Assembly (NCBI RefSeq): GCF_001855385.1
Contig: NZ_MKIE01000005.1
Span: forward strand, 112,915 to 176,914
Direction of reading: 5' to 3'
DNA from: Andreesenia angusta
GTDB taxonomy: Bacteria > Bacillota > Clostridia > Tissierellales > Gottschalkiaceae
DNA: 64,000 bases
Shown here: positions 42,284 to 51,552 of the stretch, piece after piece
Layout of the letters: each line of letters opens with the position of its first letter
Position numbering within the stretch: position 1 is the stretch's first letter
Notes under the pieces: model-generated
Seen by the model: only the letters and a program-made list of their open reading frames with translations
Told to the model about the DNA's origin: nothing
Databases searched by the model: none
Position numbers and translations under genes: made by a program

Positions 42284-43198
42284 TTAAGCTTTTTTTAGCT
42301 TTTCTATCAAGTTTAATATATCGTATGGAAGCTCTGCTCTAAGCTCTATTTCGCTCTTGTCTCTAGGAAGCCTTAACTTCATGGCATAAGAGTGAAGCGC
42401 CTGTCTATCTATATCTGGGCTTTCCTTAAAGTAAAGCGAATCTCCAATTATAGGATGTCCTATATGCTTAAGATGCACTCTTATCTGATGTGTTCTCCCT
42501 GTCTCTAGCCTTACTTTCAGGAGAGTAGCGTCTTTATACCGCTCTACGACTTCATAGTGGGTCACCGCTCGCTTTCCATCCTCTCTCACTATTCTCATTA
42601 TAGAGTCCTCTGACTCTCTCTCTATAGGAAGATCTATAGTGGCCTTGTCTTCGCCTACAACTCCGTCTACAACTGTCAGGTATGTCTTCTCCACTGTGTT
42701 GTCCTTAAACTGTTTGGATATTTGCTGATGCGCAAAGGAGTTCTTGCCCACTAAGAGCACACCTGAAGTGTCCCTGTCCAGCCTGTTTATAAACCTTATC
42801 TTCTTTTTTATTTTGTTTTCCAGAAAATAATACGCTAGTCCATTTGCAATCGTTCCAATAGGATGACCCTGAGTCGTATGTACGACTGTAAACGGCCTTT
42901 TGTTCAGCACCACCAGGTCTATGTCCTCGTATATTATGTCCAGCTCTATTTCAGGCTCTGGAAGATTGTTGTCGTCCTCGTCATCCATCAAAAGGCTGAC
43001 TGTATCGCCTTTTTTCACACTTACATTCCGTCTGACTTTCTCACCGTTTAAGAAAATCGACCTCTCTCTGACCATCTTCTTTATAAGCCTTGAAGACACG
43101 TCATACTCTCGCTTTAAAAACTGCTCTAGATTGTCTGAATCAGCCTTGACCTCAAAAGACACTACGCTCTCGCTCTCCACCAATATGTTTTGTTTCAC
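42284..43198 (-). CDS. RluA/RluD-family pseudouridine synthase
   Basis: A 304-residue RNA-modifying enzyme. Residues 15-85 form an S4 RNA-binding domain; the catalytic domain has RFINRLDRDTSGVLLVGKNS with the nucleophilic Asp, and LETGRTHQIRVHLKHIGHPIIGD. Members isomerise uridines in 23S rRNA or tRNA; which site cannot be read from sequence. A GTG start follows AGGTGGAG. Divergent from nadK, sharing an 86-base promoter region with a TATAAT near 43237. Confidence 0.93.
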   Translation of the reverse strand: MKQNILVESESVVSFEVKADSDNLEQFLKREYDVSSRLIKKMVRERSIFLNGEKVRRNVSVKKGDTVSLLMDDEDDNNLPEPEIELDIIYEDIDLVVLNKRPFTVVHTTQGHPIGTIANGLAYYFLENKIKKKIRFINRLDRDTSGVLLVGKNSFAHQQISKQFKDNTVEKTYLTVVDGVVGEDKATIDLPIERESEDSIMRIVREDGKRAVTHYEVVERYKDATLLKVRLETGRTHQIRVHLKHIGHPIIGDSLYFKESPDIDRQALHSYAMKLRLPRDKSEIELRAELPYDILNLIEKLKKA

Positions 43199-43284
43199 TT
43201 CTCCACCTAATTCCTTTCAATTAGTCTCTTTTAATATTATAATGTATTCAGGCTACAATTAAAACAGCGTTTCAGGAGGAAATC

Positions 43285-44097
43285 ATGGGAATTTCAGAGA
43301 ACAGCAACATAAACATAGTCCATAATCACAAGACCAACTCGATAGAGACTGCAAACGAACTCAAAGGCAAACTTCGTTCTAGAGGCTTTACAGTGTCAGA
43401 CACTATTTCAGAAGATGCCATGGTCAACATATGTATAGGTGGCGACGGAGCTTTCCTACGAGCCGTCCACGCTTCTAATTTTTCGTCTGTGCCTTTTCTG
43501 GGGATAAATACCGGGCACCTTGGATTTTTTCAAGAGCTTTGCCCTTCAGACTTGGATGAGCTCATAGACAGCCTTGAGCAGAAAAGCTATTCAATAGAGG
43601 AGATAGAGCTTCTAAAGGCAACTGTCTACACAAAGCACGACAGTTTCACTGTCAAGGCCATAAACGAGATAGCCATAAAGGGAGTTTCTTCAAAGGTAAT
43701 ACATATAGATGTCTACATCGACGGGGATATATTCGAAAAAGTAAGTGGGGATGGTCTTATAGTCTCGACTCCTATTGGAAGCACAGCCTACAACTTCTCA
43801 TGCGGCGGAAGCATAATCTCCCCCAAGCTCAAGACTCTTCAGATTACACCTATAGCCCCTATTAACTCCAAGGCCTACAGGTGCATGAACAACAGCCTCA
43901 TAGTACCTTCCTGCTCTTCACTCGTAGTCCGTCCAGAGTACAGGGACGAAAGCTCCTTGTCCATAATCTCTGACGGAATACAGTACAACCACCATGGAAT
44001 ACGAGAGATAAGCTTTGGGTACTCCGGCCATAAACTCAAGAAGCTCACAGTAGAGGGAAAGAGCTTTTGGAACAACGTCAGGGAGAAATTCCTGTAG
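43285..44097 (+). CDS. nadK: NAD kinase
   Basis: Phosphorylates NAD to NADP. The 270 residues are typical of the Gram-positive enzyme. ICIGGDGAFLRAVHA holds the GGDG ATP loop, NTGHLGFFQELCP follows, AINEIAIKG is the conserved NE motif, and SGDGLIVSTPIGSTAYNFS the glycine-rich substrate loop. CAGGAGG is 6 bases ahead of the ATG. Single gene, ending in a bidirectional terminator shared with pepF. Confidence 0.95.
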   Translation: MGISENSNINIVHNHKTNSIETANELKGKLRSRGFTVSDTISEDAMVNICIGGDGAFLRAVHASNFSSVPFLGINTGHLGFFQELCPSDLDELIDSLEQKSYSIEEIELLKATVYTKHDSFTVKAINEIAIKGVSSKVIHIDVYIDGDIFEKVSGDGLIVSTPIGSTAYNFSCGGSIISPKLKTLQITPIAPINSKAYRCMNNSLIVPSCSSLVVRPEYRDESSLSIISDGIQYNHHGIREISFGYSGHKLKKLTVEGKSFWNNVREKFL

Positions 44098-44113
44098 TCT
44101 GAATATACGCACT

Positions 44114-44139
44114 AAAAAAGGAGGCCTAGGCCTCCTTTT
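44114..44139. terminator. Bidirectional terminator between nadK and pepF
   Basis: AAAAGGAGGCC and GGCCTCCTTTT form an 11-bp stem with almost no loop. The TAG stop of pepF lies at the apex, so its last four sense codons are within the stem; T runs follow on both strands. Confidence 0.88.
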
Positions 44140-45934
44140 CCTCTTCTACATCGATCAGAGCTTCATACTCCGCCACAAGTTCTCCAAACTTTTCAAGCGC
44201 TTTCTCTATAGGCTCGGAGCTCGTCATATCCAGTCCTGCTTTTCTGAGTATTTCTGTAGGGTAGTCTGAGCTTCCGCTCTTCAGGAACTCTATATACAGA
44301 TCCCTGGCTTCCACGTCCCCTGAGATTATCCTCTCTGCAAAGTAGACAGCCGCCGAGAAGCCCGTGGCATACTGGTATACATAGAAGTTGTAGTAGAAGT
44401 GAGGTATCCTAGCCCACTCCACCTCTATTCCAGGGTCCAAGACAATCTCCTCTCCATAGTACTTTCTGTTGAGACCTGAGTATATGGCAGAAAGCGATTC
44501 TGCTGTCAGCGCTCCTCCAGCTTCGACTCTTTCGTGTATTATCTTCTCGAACTCTGCAAACATTGTCTGCCTGTAGACAGTCCCTCTGAACTGCTCTAGA
44601 TAGTGGTTCAAGAAGTATTTCTTCTTCTCTCTGTTCTCTGTGTTTGCTATCAAGTGATTTATCAGAAGCACCTCGTTTACCGTTGAAGCTATCTCGGCTA
44701 AGAAAATCGAGTAGCCCCCGTATACATATGGCTGGTTCTCCCTGCTGTAGTAGCTGTGAACCGAATGACCCATCTCGTGTGCCAGTGTAAACACGTTGTC
44801 CAGCGTGTCGTGGTAGTTTAAGAGTATATAGGGCTCTGAGTCGTAAGTTCCCCATGAGTAGGCCCCGCTTCTCTTTCCCCTGCTTTCGTACACGTCTATC
44901 CACCTTGAATCAAGACCTTCTTTCACCACTTCCAGGTACTCTTCGCCAAGAGCCTCAAGTCCCTCTAGGACCATGCGCTTGGCCTCTTCATACTCTATTT
45001 TCATCTCAATGTCTTTCACCATAGGAGTGTACAGGTCGTACATGTGGATTTCATCTAGCTTCATAGCTTTCTTTCTAAGCGATATATAGCTGTGCATCTT
45101 GTCCACGTTCTTCTCTACAGCCTCTATGAGATTTTCGTAAACCGCCACAGGTATGTTGTCCCCGTGAAGGGCATGCTCTAGAGAAGATCCGTATTTCCTG
45201 GTCTTGCTGTAGAATCTGTTTTTCTTTACCTCGCTTCCAAGCGAGGTGGCAAATGTGTTTTTGAATCCCGAGTACGTCTTGTAAAGCGATTGGAAAGCGT
45301 CTTTTCTGACTCTTCTATCCCCGCTCTCCATAAAGGGAATGTAGTTGCCATGGGTTATCTCAACCATGTTCCCGTTTTCATCCTCTATCTCTGGAAACCT
45401 CAAGTCTGCATCATTCATCATAGAGTAAAGCTGATATGACGATCCAGATATCTCCCCAACCGAAGCCAATATCATCTCCTCTGCTTCAGAGAGTGTGTGG
45501 CTCTTCCCTCTGAGTATATCCCTCAAGTAATGTCTGTATTGTTCCAGTTTTTTATCACCTATAAGCTCTTCCAGCTTTTCTTCCTCTAAGGCCATAAGCT
45601 CTGGAACTATATACGAACAGGCCTCCGACGCCTTTACCGACAGGACCTGTCCCCTGTCCACCATTCCTTGATACCTGTCACTTGAAGTGTTTTCATCTAG
45701 CTTCATTTTGCTGTAAGTGTATATATTCTCTAGCTTTCTGTTTATCTCTAGCTCAGCTTCAACTACGCCTAGCAGGTTTTCCACACTCTTGCCTACTTTG
45801 CCTCTGTATGTCTCAACTTCTTCAATCAGCTTGTCCACATATTCTGTGTCGGATATCCACTTATCCTCATCGCTGTAGAGCTTTTCTAGATTCCACTTGT
45901 ATATCTCCGCTATTTCTTCTCTTTCTTTTATCAA
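44126..45934 (-). CDS. pepF: Oligoendopeptidase F
   Basis: A zinc metallopeptidase of about 602 residues (M3B family) that cuts peptides of 7-17 residues in the cytoplasm. The active site TLAHEMGHSVHSYY has the HEXXH zinc ligands, and FLAEIASTVNEVLL supplies the third ligand Glu. Preceding blocks SGAYSWGTYDSEPYILLNYH are also family hallmarks. A TTG start placed after AAAGGTGG is preferred to a GTG three codons earlier. Neighbour of the wall cluster but probably functionally separate. Confidence 0.95.
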   Translation of the reverse strand: MIKEREEIAEIYKWNLEKLYSDEDKWISDTEYVDKLIEEVETYRGKVGKSVENLLGVVEAELEINRKLENIYTYSKMKLDENTSSDRYQGMVDRGQVLSVKASEACSYIVPELMALEEEKLEELIGDKKLEQYRHYLRDILRGKSHTLSEAEEMILASVGEISGSSYQLYSMMNDADLRFPEIEDENGNMVEITHGNYIPFMESGDRRVRKDAFQSLYKTYSGFKNTFATSLGSEVKKNRFYSKTRKYGSSLEHALHGDNIPVAVYENLIEAVEKNVDKMHSYISLRKKAMKLDEIHMYDLYTPMVKDIEMKIEYEEAKRMVLEGLEALGEEYLEVVKEGLDSRWIDVYESRGKRSGAYSWGTYDSEPYILLNYHDTLDNVFTLAHEMGHSVHSYYSRENQPYVYGGYSIFLAEIASTVNEVLLINHLIANTENREKKKYFLNHYLEQFRGTVYRQTMFAEFEKIIHERVEAGGALTAESLSAIYSGLNRKYYGEEIVLDPGIEVEWARIPHFYYNFYVYQYATGFSAAVYFAERIISGDVEARDLYIEFLKSGSSDYPTEILRKAGLDMTSSEPIEKALEKFGELVAEYEALIDVEEEKEA

Positions 45935-45949
45935 GCTTTTCACCCACCT

Positions 45950-47368
45950 TTAGTATCCAAGTCTATTCATCGACTCTATTATCATATCTCTAGCTATCGG
46001 TGCAGATGCCGATCCACCTGTAGTCCCTGCATATTCAAGCATTACAACCACTGCCACTTTCGGGCTTTCAGCTGGTGCAAACCCTGCAAACCAGGCGTGA
46101 GAGTTCTCCGTCTCGTTCTCGGCTGTACCTGTCTTTCCAGCCACTTGGACGTTCCTTATCTTGGCTCCAGTTCCTGTTCCGCTTTCCACAACCCTGACCA
46201 TCATGTCTCTGAGCGCTTTTGCCGTCTCTGGACTAGAGACATTTGCTATTATCTCTGTGCTGTTCTGCTTCTTGAGTTCGCCTTCGTGGTTTCTTATCTC
46301 GCTTACAAGTATTGGCTTTACCATATTTCCGTCGTTTGCTATAGACGAGACCATAAGAGCTATGTTTAACGGAGTGACAAGGGTTTTTCCCTGTCCTATA
46401 GAAGTCGAGCCTATATCTGGCTCAGTCATCCCGCCTTTTTGAAACCTAGAGACACTGACTCCTAAGTCAAAAGGTATCTGGCTGTTCAGCTTATATCGCT
46501 CGGCTAGCTCTCTCAGCTTCTTGTCTCCAAGCTCCAGTCCCTTCTCTGCAAAGTAAGTGTTGCATGATTCCTCTAAAGCTTTCTCAAGGTCAACTGTCCC
46601 ATGGGCCTTTTCATTGTAGTCTCTGAGCTTGTATCCGTCTATTGTGGTTGAGCCTGTGCAGTTGTATGTCTCTTTGGGATTTAAGTCCTCCATTATGCCT
46701 GTGGCTGTCACAAGTTTGAACACAGACCCTGGCGCATAGAGACCCATAGTGGCCCTGTTCAGCAGAGGGCTGTCTTCACTTTCGACTATCTGCTCCCACT
46801 CTTCGGCCATGGTCGAAGGGTTGAAAGAAGGGTTGCTGGCCATGGCGTAGACTTCACCTGTAGATGGGTTCATAAGCACTATGCTTCCACGCCTTCCCTC
46901 TAGCAGACTGTATGCCTTCTGCTGAAGCACATGGTCTACGGTCAAGGTCAAGTTGTTTCCGTATTTCTCGTCTCCGCTTTGAAGCAGCTCTTGAAGTTCG
47001 CTTATGGGGTTTTTCTCCCTCAGGTCGAGCAGCTCGTTGTTGTAAGAGTTTTCAAGCCCGTACCTGCCGTATGCCCTGTAGCTGTACCCTATTATATGTC
47101 CGTAGGTCTCGCCATACTTGTATTCTCTGCTCTGCCCTCCGTCAGCTCCTCTTTCGCTGTAAGCCAGTATCTCCCCGTTTCTATCCGATATGCTGCCCCT
47201 GAGTATCTGCTCTTCTCCAGCCCATATTCTTCTATTCGACTGATGATCTTTTATCTCCTCGGCCCTGAAGATCTGAAAATAGCTCAGGTACAGTATCGGG
47301 ATTACGAAAAGTCCGCAGAGTATCCCGAGCACCCAAGTTATCCTGTTGTTCTCCTTTTTATTGCTCAT
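45950..47368 (-). CDS. Penicillin-binding protein 2 (transpeptidase, PbpA-like)
   Basis: A class B PBP of 472 residues that cross-links peptidoglycan. One N-terminal membrane anchor (residues 12-33) is followed by a short pedestal and the transpeptidase domain, with the serine nucleophile in MGLYAPGSVFKLVTA, SCN in EESCNTYFAEKG, and KTG in VQVAGKTGTAENE. It lacks the larger N-terminal module of sporulation PBPs. The ATG after AGGAGAGG overlaps the end of the preceding ftsW/rodA-type gene by 11 bases, the arrangement of a coupled glycosyltransferase/transpeptidase pair. Confidence 0.94.
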   Translation of the reverse strand: MSNKKENNRITWVLGILCGLFVIPILYLSYFQIFRAEEIKDHQSNRRIWAGEEQILRGSISDRNGEILAYSERGADGGQSREYKYGETYGHIIGYSYRAYGRYGLENSYNNELLDLREKNPISELQELLQSGDEKYGNNLTLTVDHVLQQKAYSLLEGRRGSIVLMNPSTGEVYAMASNPSFNPSTMAEEWEQIVESEDSPLLNRATMGLYAPGSVFKLVTATGIMEDLNPKETYNCTGSTTIDGYKLRDYNEKAHGTVDLEKALEESCNTYFAEKGLELGDKKLRELAERYKLNSQIPFDLGVSVSRFQKGGMTEPDIGSTSIGQGKTLVTPLNIALMVSSIANDGNMVKPILVSEIRNHEGELKKQNSTEIIANVSSPETAKALRDMMVRVVESGTGTGAKIRNVQVAGKTGTAENETENSHAWFAGFAPAESPKVAVVVMLEYAGTTGGSASAPIARDMIIESMNRLGY

Positions 47369-48635
47369 CTGAAACCTCTCCTTCAACGTCTATATCTTCA
47401 GATGCGAACTGAAGTATACCAAGCGAAATGAAACCTGATACAAGAGAGCTCCCTCCGTAGCTCATAAACGGCAGAGTTATCCCTGTAAGTGGTATCATGT
47501 TTATCACTCCACCTAGTATTATAAATGCCTGGAATCCAAAAGTGGCCGTCATCCCAAGCGCCACTATTTTAAAGAACTTGTTTTTCTGCTTAAGTGTTAT
47601 CTTTATTCCACGGTATACTATTATGAGGAATATCAGCATTATAGCTATTCCTGCAAAGACCCCCATCTCTTCGCATATTGCAGCAAATATAAAGTCTGTA
47701 TGGACTTCCGGTACGAAGCCTGGATTCCCAAGCCCTATGCCAGTTCCAAAGAAGCCTCCCTCCGCTATGGCAAAAAGCGACTGCACTATCTGGTATCCTC
47801 TGCCATTGAAGTCGGCCCAAGGGTCAAGCCATATGTCCACTCTGACCCTGACGTGGCTGAATAGAAAGTACCCCAGTATGCCCATAACGGCCGCTGCCGC
47901 TATGTTCAGAAGTATGAGTTTTCTATTCGGCTCGTATACAAATATGATAGTGTTGAAAACTGCAAAAAACAGCAGAGCTATTCCAAGCTCCCTCTGTAAA
48001 AACAGAAATGCTATAAAAGAGTAGCACACGCCCATAAATACCAAGGTGTACATATTGTCGCTCATCTTCTTGAACTTGGTGCTCAATTTCTCAAGTTTGA
48101 CTCTAATCTCATCTCTGTGGACGTAGAACGAGGCTATGAAGAATACAAACAGTATTTTCACTATCTCAGCAGGCTGTATGTTTATAGGCCCCAGCACTAT
48201 CCAGTTCTTGGCCCCGCCAATTCTAGTTCCAAACAAGAGAGTGGCAAAAAACAGCCCGAAAGACCCTACAAGGTAAAGGACTGTGAGCCTGTCCCAGCAT
48301 TTTATCTTTTTGAGTATAAAGTGGGTTGCAAAAAAAGCCAGTATCCCCACGCCACTGTAGAGCATCTGCCTAAGCCCCAGTGATGTATCTATCCTGTAGA
48401 CCATAAACACCCCTATGCTGACCAAAAGTGACACGAGCAGGAATATATAGTTGTCTCCGCCACTGATTCTCTTTAAAATTATATTTGTGCCGTAAAGTCC
48501 CGCCATAAAAACAGCTATGTATATGAAGGACTTGTCGGCAGAGCTATCTTTGTAAAAAAACAGGAGTATCATAGCCATGGCATTTATTATCAACAGCAGT
48601 CCCTGCGGTGTTCTGTTTACTACTTTGTTTACCAT
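47358..48635 (-). CDS. FtsW/RodA/SpoVE-family peptidoglycan glycosyltransferase
   Basis: A 425-residue SEDS protein with ten membrane segments, which polymerises lipid II. RIGGAKNWIVLGPINIQPAE carries the family's WI.LGPINIQPAE motif, then QRELGIALLFFAVF, the periplasmic loop GGFFGTGIGLGNP with HTDFIFAAICEEMG, and the closing LPFMSYGGSSL. Whether it works in elongation (RodA) or division (FtsW) is not certain, but pairing with a class B PBP and an FHA protein resembles the actinobacterial rodA-pbpA set. Confidence 0.94.
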   Translation of the reverse strand: MVNKVVNRTPQGLLLIINAMAMILLFFYKDSSADKSFIYIAVFMAGLYGTNIILKRISGGDNYIFLLVSLLVSIGVFMVYRIDTSLGLRQMLYSGVGILAFFATHFILKKIKCWDRLTVLYLVGSFGLFFATLLFGTRIGGAKNWIVLGPINIQPAEIVKILFVFFIASFYVHRDEIRVKLEKLSTKFKKMSDNMYTLVFMGVCYSFIAFLFLQRELGIALLFFAVFNTIIFVYEPNRKLILLNIAAAAVMGILGYFLFSHVRVRVDIWLDPWADFNGRGYQIVQSLFAIAEGGFFGTGIGLGNPGFVPEVHTDFIFAAICEEMGVFAGIAIMLIFLIIVYRGIKITLKQKNKFFKIVALGMTATFGFQAFIILGGVINMIPLTGITLPFMSYGGSSLVSGFISLGILQFASEDIDVEGEVSDEQ

Positions 48636-48647
48636 ATCTACCAGCTC

Positions 48648-49079
48648 CTAAGTATTTTTTACAAACAGAAATTCTATCTGACCTACTTTGACTCTGTCCC
48701 CATGATATATCCTGGAAATTCCTGTTATCCTGTTGTTGTTCACGTAAGTCCCATTCGAGCTGTTTATGTCCTCTATATGGTACTCCCCGTCTTTTAGAAA
48801 TATCCTGCAATGCCTTTTAGAAGTATATGGATCTCTGAGCACTATGTCGTTGCTTGAATCCCTTCCCATAGTTATCTCTCTGTTTATGAAGTACTCGTCC
48901 TTTATCTTGAAAGGTACGCTCTCCCTCATATTGATAAGCTTCAGATAAGTACCTGTCTCATCTCCTAGCTCTCTTATATTCCTTATATCTAGATATATAA
49001 GCCTTATTATGCCTATCATAAAGAGATATATAAGTGCTATAAATATATATCTAAATACAAGTGACAATAGACTGAACAT
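48648..49079 (-). CDS. FHA-domain membrane-anchored protein
   Basis: A 143-residue protein with one N-terminal membrane segment (about 8-28) and a forkhead-associated domain from about 55. The phosphothreonine-binding residues are all present: ITMGRDSSNDIVL, SKRHCRIFLKDG and INSSNGTYVNNNRI. First gene of the FHA-RodA/FtsW-PBP2 unit; it may recruit a phosphorylated wall or division protein. No Ser/Thr kinase gene is in the window. Confidence 0.92.
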   Translation of the reverse strand: MFSLLSLVFRYIFIALIYLFMIGIIRLIYLDIRNIRELGDETGTYLKLINMRESVPFKIKDEYFINREITMGRDSSNDIVLRDPYTSKRHCRIFLKDGEYHIEDINSSNGTYVNNNRITGISRIYHGDRVKVGQIEFLFVKNT

Positions 49080-49107
49080 AACTTCACCTCTTCTTTAGTT
49101 TTAATCT

Positions 49108-49136
49108 ATTATATCATAGCCCACTTTTTCTGAATA
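49108..49136 (-). promoter_or_regulatory. Possible promoter of the FHA-RodA-PBP2 operon
   Basis: A perfect TATAAT with a poor -35 (TATTCA) at 17-base spacing, about 30 bases before the FHA start. Confidence 0.4.
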
Positions 49137-49212
49137 TTTTTTCTTCTTCTTAATATTACCACAAAGTCCGTGTGATATAATCTATATATAAATGCAGAGA
49201 AAGGAGATTGAA

Positions 49213-49641
49213 ATGGACAAAAAACTTTACCGTTCCAACAATGACAGAGTTGCAAGTGGAGTTTTAGGAGGAATTGCAGAGTATCTCGACTTAAACTCTT
49301 CTCTTCTGAGAATTCTTTTCGTAGTGCTTGCCATATTTGGAAACGCAATTTTTCCTTTGGCCGTGCTCTATGTACTGGGCGCAGTGTTTATTCCGCTAGA
49401 TCCAAGCGCCTTTAACCGCAACGGGTACAGCGGGCCTTTCAGCGGCTCCAATCCGTCTGGTCCAGATGTCTTGAAGAACAAGAGCAACAAGCAGACAATC
49501 GGCGTTTCACTCATAATCCTAGGGGTGTTCTTTCTAGCCAACACTGTTTTTTCTATAGACAAAGAGTATATAGTGGCGGTAGTGCTCATTTTACTTGGGA
49601 TCTATATAGTTTTTAAATATGACAAGGGGGGAGAGCGATGA
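49213..49641 (+). CDS. PspC-domain membrane protein
   Basis: A 142-residue protein. KLYRSNNDRVASGVLGGIAE then YLDLNSSLLRILFVVLAIFG is the PspC domain, with one membrane segment, followed by a Ser/Asn/Gly linker and two further hydrophobic segments at the C-terminus. PspC proteins take part in envelope stress sensing. The ATG after AAAGGAG is preferred to one seven codons upstream. Its TGA overlaps the next ATG, so it is coupled to the LiaF-like gene. Confidence 0.85.
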   Translation: MDKKLYRSNNDRVASGVLGGIAEYLDLNSSLLRILFVVLAIFGNAIFPLAVLYVLGAVFIPLDPSAFNRNGYSGPFSGSNPSGPDVLKNKSNKQTIGVSLIILGVFFLANTVFSIDKEYIVAVVLILLGIYIVFKYDKGGER

Positions 49642-49907
49642 AAAAAGATGGACTTTTTCTTGGAGGCCTTCTCATATTGATAGGAAGCCTTTGGCTATTG
49701 GGGAACCTGGGTCTTATATCTTTTTCCATATATGACCTCGGGACTTATATCAGAAGAGTAATAGAGCTTTGGCCAATCGTGCTCATAATAGTGGGTACAA
49801 ATATGATCACAGATAGCTCAGCCGTAAGGAACACAGTGCTGGCCTTATGCCTTCTGCTTGTAGTTGTGTATATAGCATACTACCAGCAGATAAACGCTCT
49901 TTTTTAA
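49638..49907 (+). CDS. Small LiaF-like/DUF5668 membrane protein
   Basis: The 89 residues hold three hydrophobic segments. GLFLGGLLILIGSLWLLGNL and ELWPIVLIIVGTNMI match the transmembrane unit found in LiaF-like and related proteins; no soluble cap domain is present. Coupling to the PspC gene by an ATGA overlap suggests a joint envelope-stress function. Confidence 0.75.
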   Translation: MKKDGLFLGGLLILIGSLWLLGNLGLISFSIYDLGTYIRRVIELWPIVLIIVGTNMITDSSAVRNTVLALCLLLVVVYIAYYQQINALF

Positions 49908-49919
49908 ATTCAGGGCAGT

Positions 49920-49952
49920 AAAAAAGATCGACTCTCGAGTCGATCTTTTTTT
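49920..49952. terminator. Bidirectional terminator
   Basis: AAAAAGATCGACT/AGTCGATCTTTTT, 13 bp, 4-base loop, T runs on both strands; ends both the PspC/LiaF unit and the cyclase gene. Confidence 0.93.
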
Positions 49953-49953
49953 A

Positions 49954-50649
49954 TTACTCGTCTAAAAGCGCTACGGCTCTTATTGGAGATCCAGTTCCTC
50001 CACGGATCTTCATAGGAAGACCTATATATAGGAATCTCTTGTTTACAACTTTGTCTAGATTTGCAAGGTTCTCTGTGTTGGTTATTCCATACTCTCCGCA
50101 TACCTTGTGTCCTGCAAAAGTAAGGTCGTCTGGAGTCTGGTCTATAGCAGGAGCGTCTACACCTATGTTGACAACTCCATTTTCAGCAAGCCATTTAGCC
50201 GCTTCGTAGCTCACGCCTGTGTAGTAGTTCTTATATCCTTCACCTGGGTATTCTCTGTTGTAAAGACCTGTGTACATAAGGAATATATCTCCTTTTTTAA
50301 GCTCCTGTCCAGACTTAGATATAGCCTCTTCAAGGTCAGCTATCTCTATATACTCTGGATATCTCTTGTGGCTTAAGTCTACACATATTGCGCTTCCGTA
50401 GAAATACTCTATAGGCATCTCTATTATATCCTTTCCACCCGGTAAGAACTCAAGCACAGCGTCACTGTGTGTTCCAGCATGCTCGCTTAAAAGCAGGTTT
50501 CTAGCGTAGAATCCTAAGTCGCTTCCTGTAGCGGCCTTGCTCTCCTCGTGAGTCTGGTTTGTCATGATAAAAGTAGGCTGGTGAATGCCGTATAGTGGCA
50601 TTCCTTGATAGATGTCCTGTGATAAATCAACTAGTTTCCAACTTCCCAT
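49954..50649 (-). CDS. Cyclase/kynurenine formamidase-family hydrolase
   Basis: A 231-residue member of the metal-dependent cyclase family (PF04199). The metal motif reads SEHAGTHSDAVLEF, the usual HxGTHxDAP with A-V in place of A-P. Other features are LSQDIYQGMPLYGIHQPTF at the start and YEAAKWLAENGVVNIGVDAP in the second half. Kynurenine formamidase, isatin hydrolase and several uncharacterised enzymes share this; no tryptophan-degradation genes are nearby, so no substrate is proposed. AAGGAGG precedes the ATG. Confidence 0.82.
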   Translation of the reverse strand: MGSWKLVDLSQDIYQGMPLYGIHQPTFIMTNQTHEESKAATGSDLGFYARNLLLSEHAGTHSDAVLEFLPGGKDIIEMPIEYFYGSAICVDLSHKRYPEYIEIADLEEAISKSGQELKKGDIFLMYTGLYNREYPGEGYKNYYTGVSYEAAKWLAENGVVNIGVDAPAIDQTPDDLTFAGHKVCGEYGITNTENLANLDKVVNKRFLYIGLPMKIRGGTGSPIRAVALLDE

Positions 50650-50728
50650 TTTAACTCCTCCTTATAAATCACTTCATATGATTTGCAATATTTGATATAT
50701 ATATACTCTATCACTTTTAAAGATTTTT

Positions 50729-51541
50729 TTAAACTCCCAATTTTCTTTTAAACAGCTTTGCCCCGAGCACTAGCAAGAGCATCCCAAGCGATATAAGCAC
50801 TATAGATCCCCCCGGCGCCAGGTCTAGGTAGAAAGAGACTACAAGTCCAGACACAATGGAGATCAGCCCGAATAGATTGGCATATACCATTGACTGCTTG
50901 AAGCTCTTGGCCACCTGCAAGCTGGTAGCCACCGGAATCACCATAAGGGATGACACCAGCAGTATCCCCACTATTCTCATAGAAATAGTTACAGTAATTG
51001 CAACCATAATAGAAAAATAGAGGTTTATGTAGTTCACCTTCACTCCAGCTATTTTGGCTGCCTCTTCGTCGAAAGTCGTGTAGAAAAGCCCCCTGTAGAG
51101 CACGAAAACAGAAGTCATTATTATGGCCCCAAGTGTGATGACTATATAGAGATCCTGTTTTGTGACAAGAGATATGCTTCCAAAGAGATACCCCATTATG
51201 CCGTTTGTCTTTCCCTCAAAGAGGTTTATAAGCACGCTTGCAGTCCCTATTCCTGCCGCTAGGAATACAGACAGCGCAAGCTCCGCATACTTCTCATAGT
51301 GCTTTCTAAGCTTTTCTATCCCTATTGAAGCCGCTATTGATATAGCTATCGCCGTATATATGGGATATATGCCACTGACCATTCCTATAGCCACTCCTGC
51401 CAGCGATATATGGGAGAGTGTATCCCCAACCATAGAGAATCTCTTGAGCACAAGGAATAGCCCTATGCTTGAGCAGATCAAAGATACTACTACTCCTATG
51501 ACTATGGCTCTTCGCATAAAGTCATAAGCTAAAATTTCCAT
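50729..51541 (-). CDS. znuB: Zinc/manganese ABC transporter permease
   Basis: A 270-residue permease with about eight hydrophobic segments, of the ABC-3 family. FSMVGDTLSHISLAGVAIG is its conserved DTLSH block, and YIVITLGAIIMTSVFV and MRIVGILLVSSLMVIPVATS are further family stretches. Third gene of znuA-znuC-znuB. Zinc rather than manganese is inferred from the His/Glu-rich binding protein. Confidence 0.92.
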   Translation of the reverse strand: MEILAYDFMRRAIVIGVVVSLICSSIGLFLVLKRFSMVGDTLSHISLAGVAIGMVSGIYPIYTAIAISIAASIGIEKLRKHYEKYAELALSVFLAAGIGTASVLINLFEGKTNGIMGYLFGSISLVTKQDLYIVITLGAIIMTSVFVLYRGLFYTTFDEEAAKIAGVKVNYINLYFSIMVAITVTISMRIVGILLVSSLMVIPVATSLQVAKSFKQSMVYANLFGLISIVSGLVVSFYLDLAPGGSIVLISLGMLLLVLGAKLFKRKLGV

Positions 51542-51552
51542 TCCAACACCTA

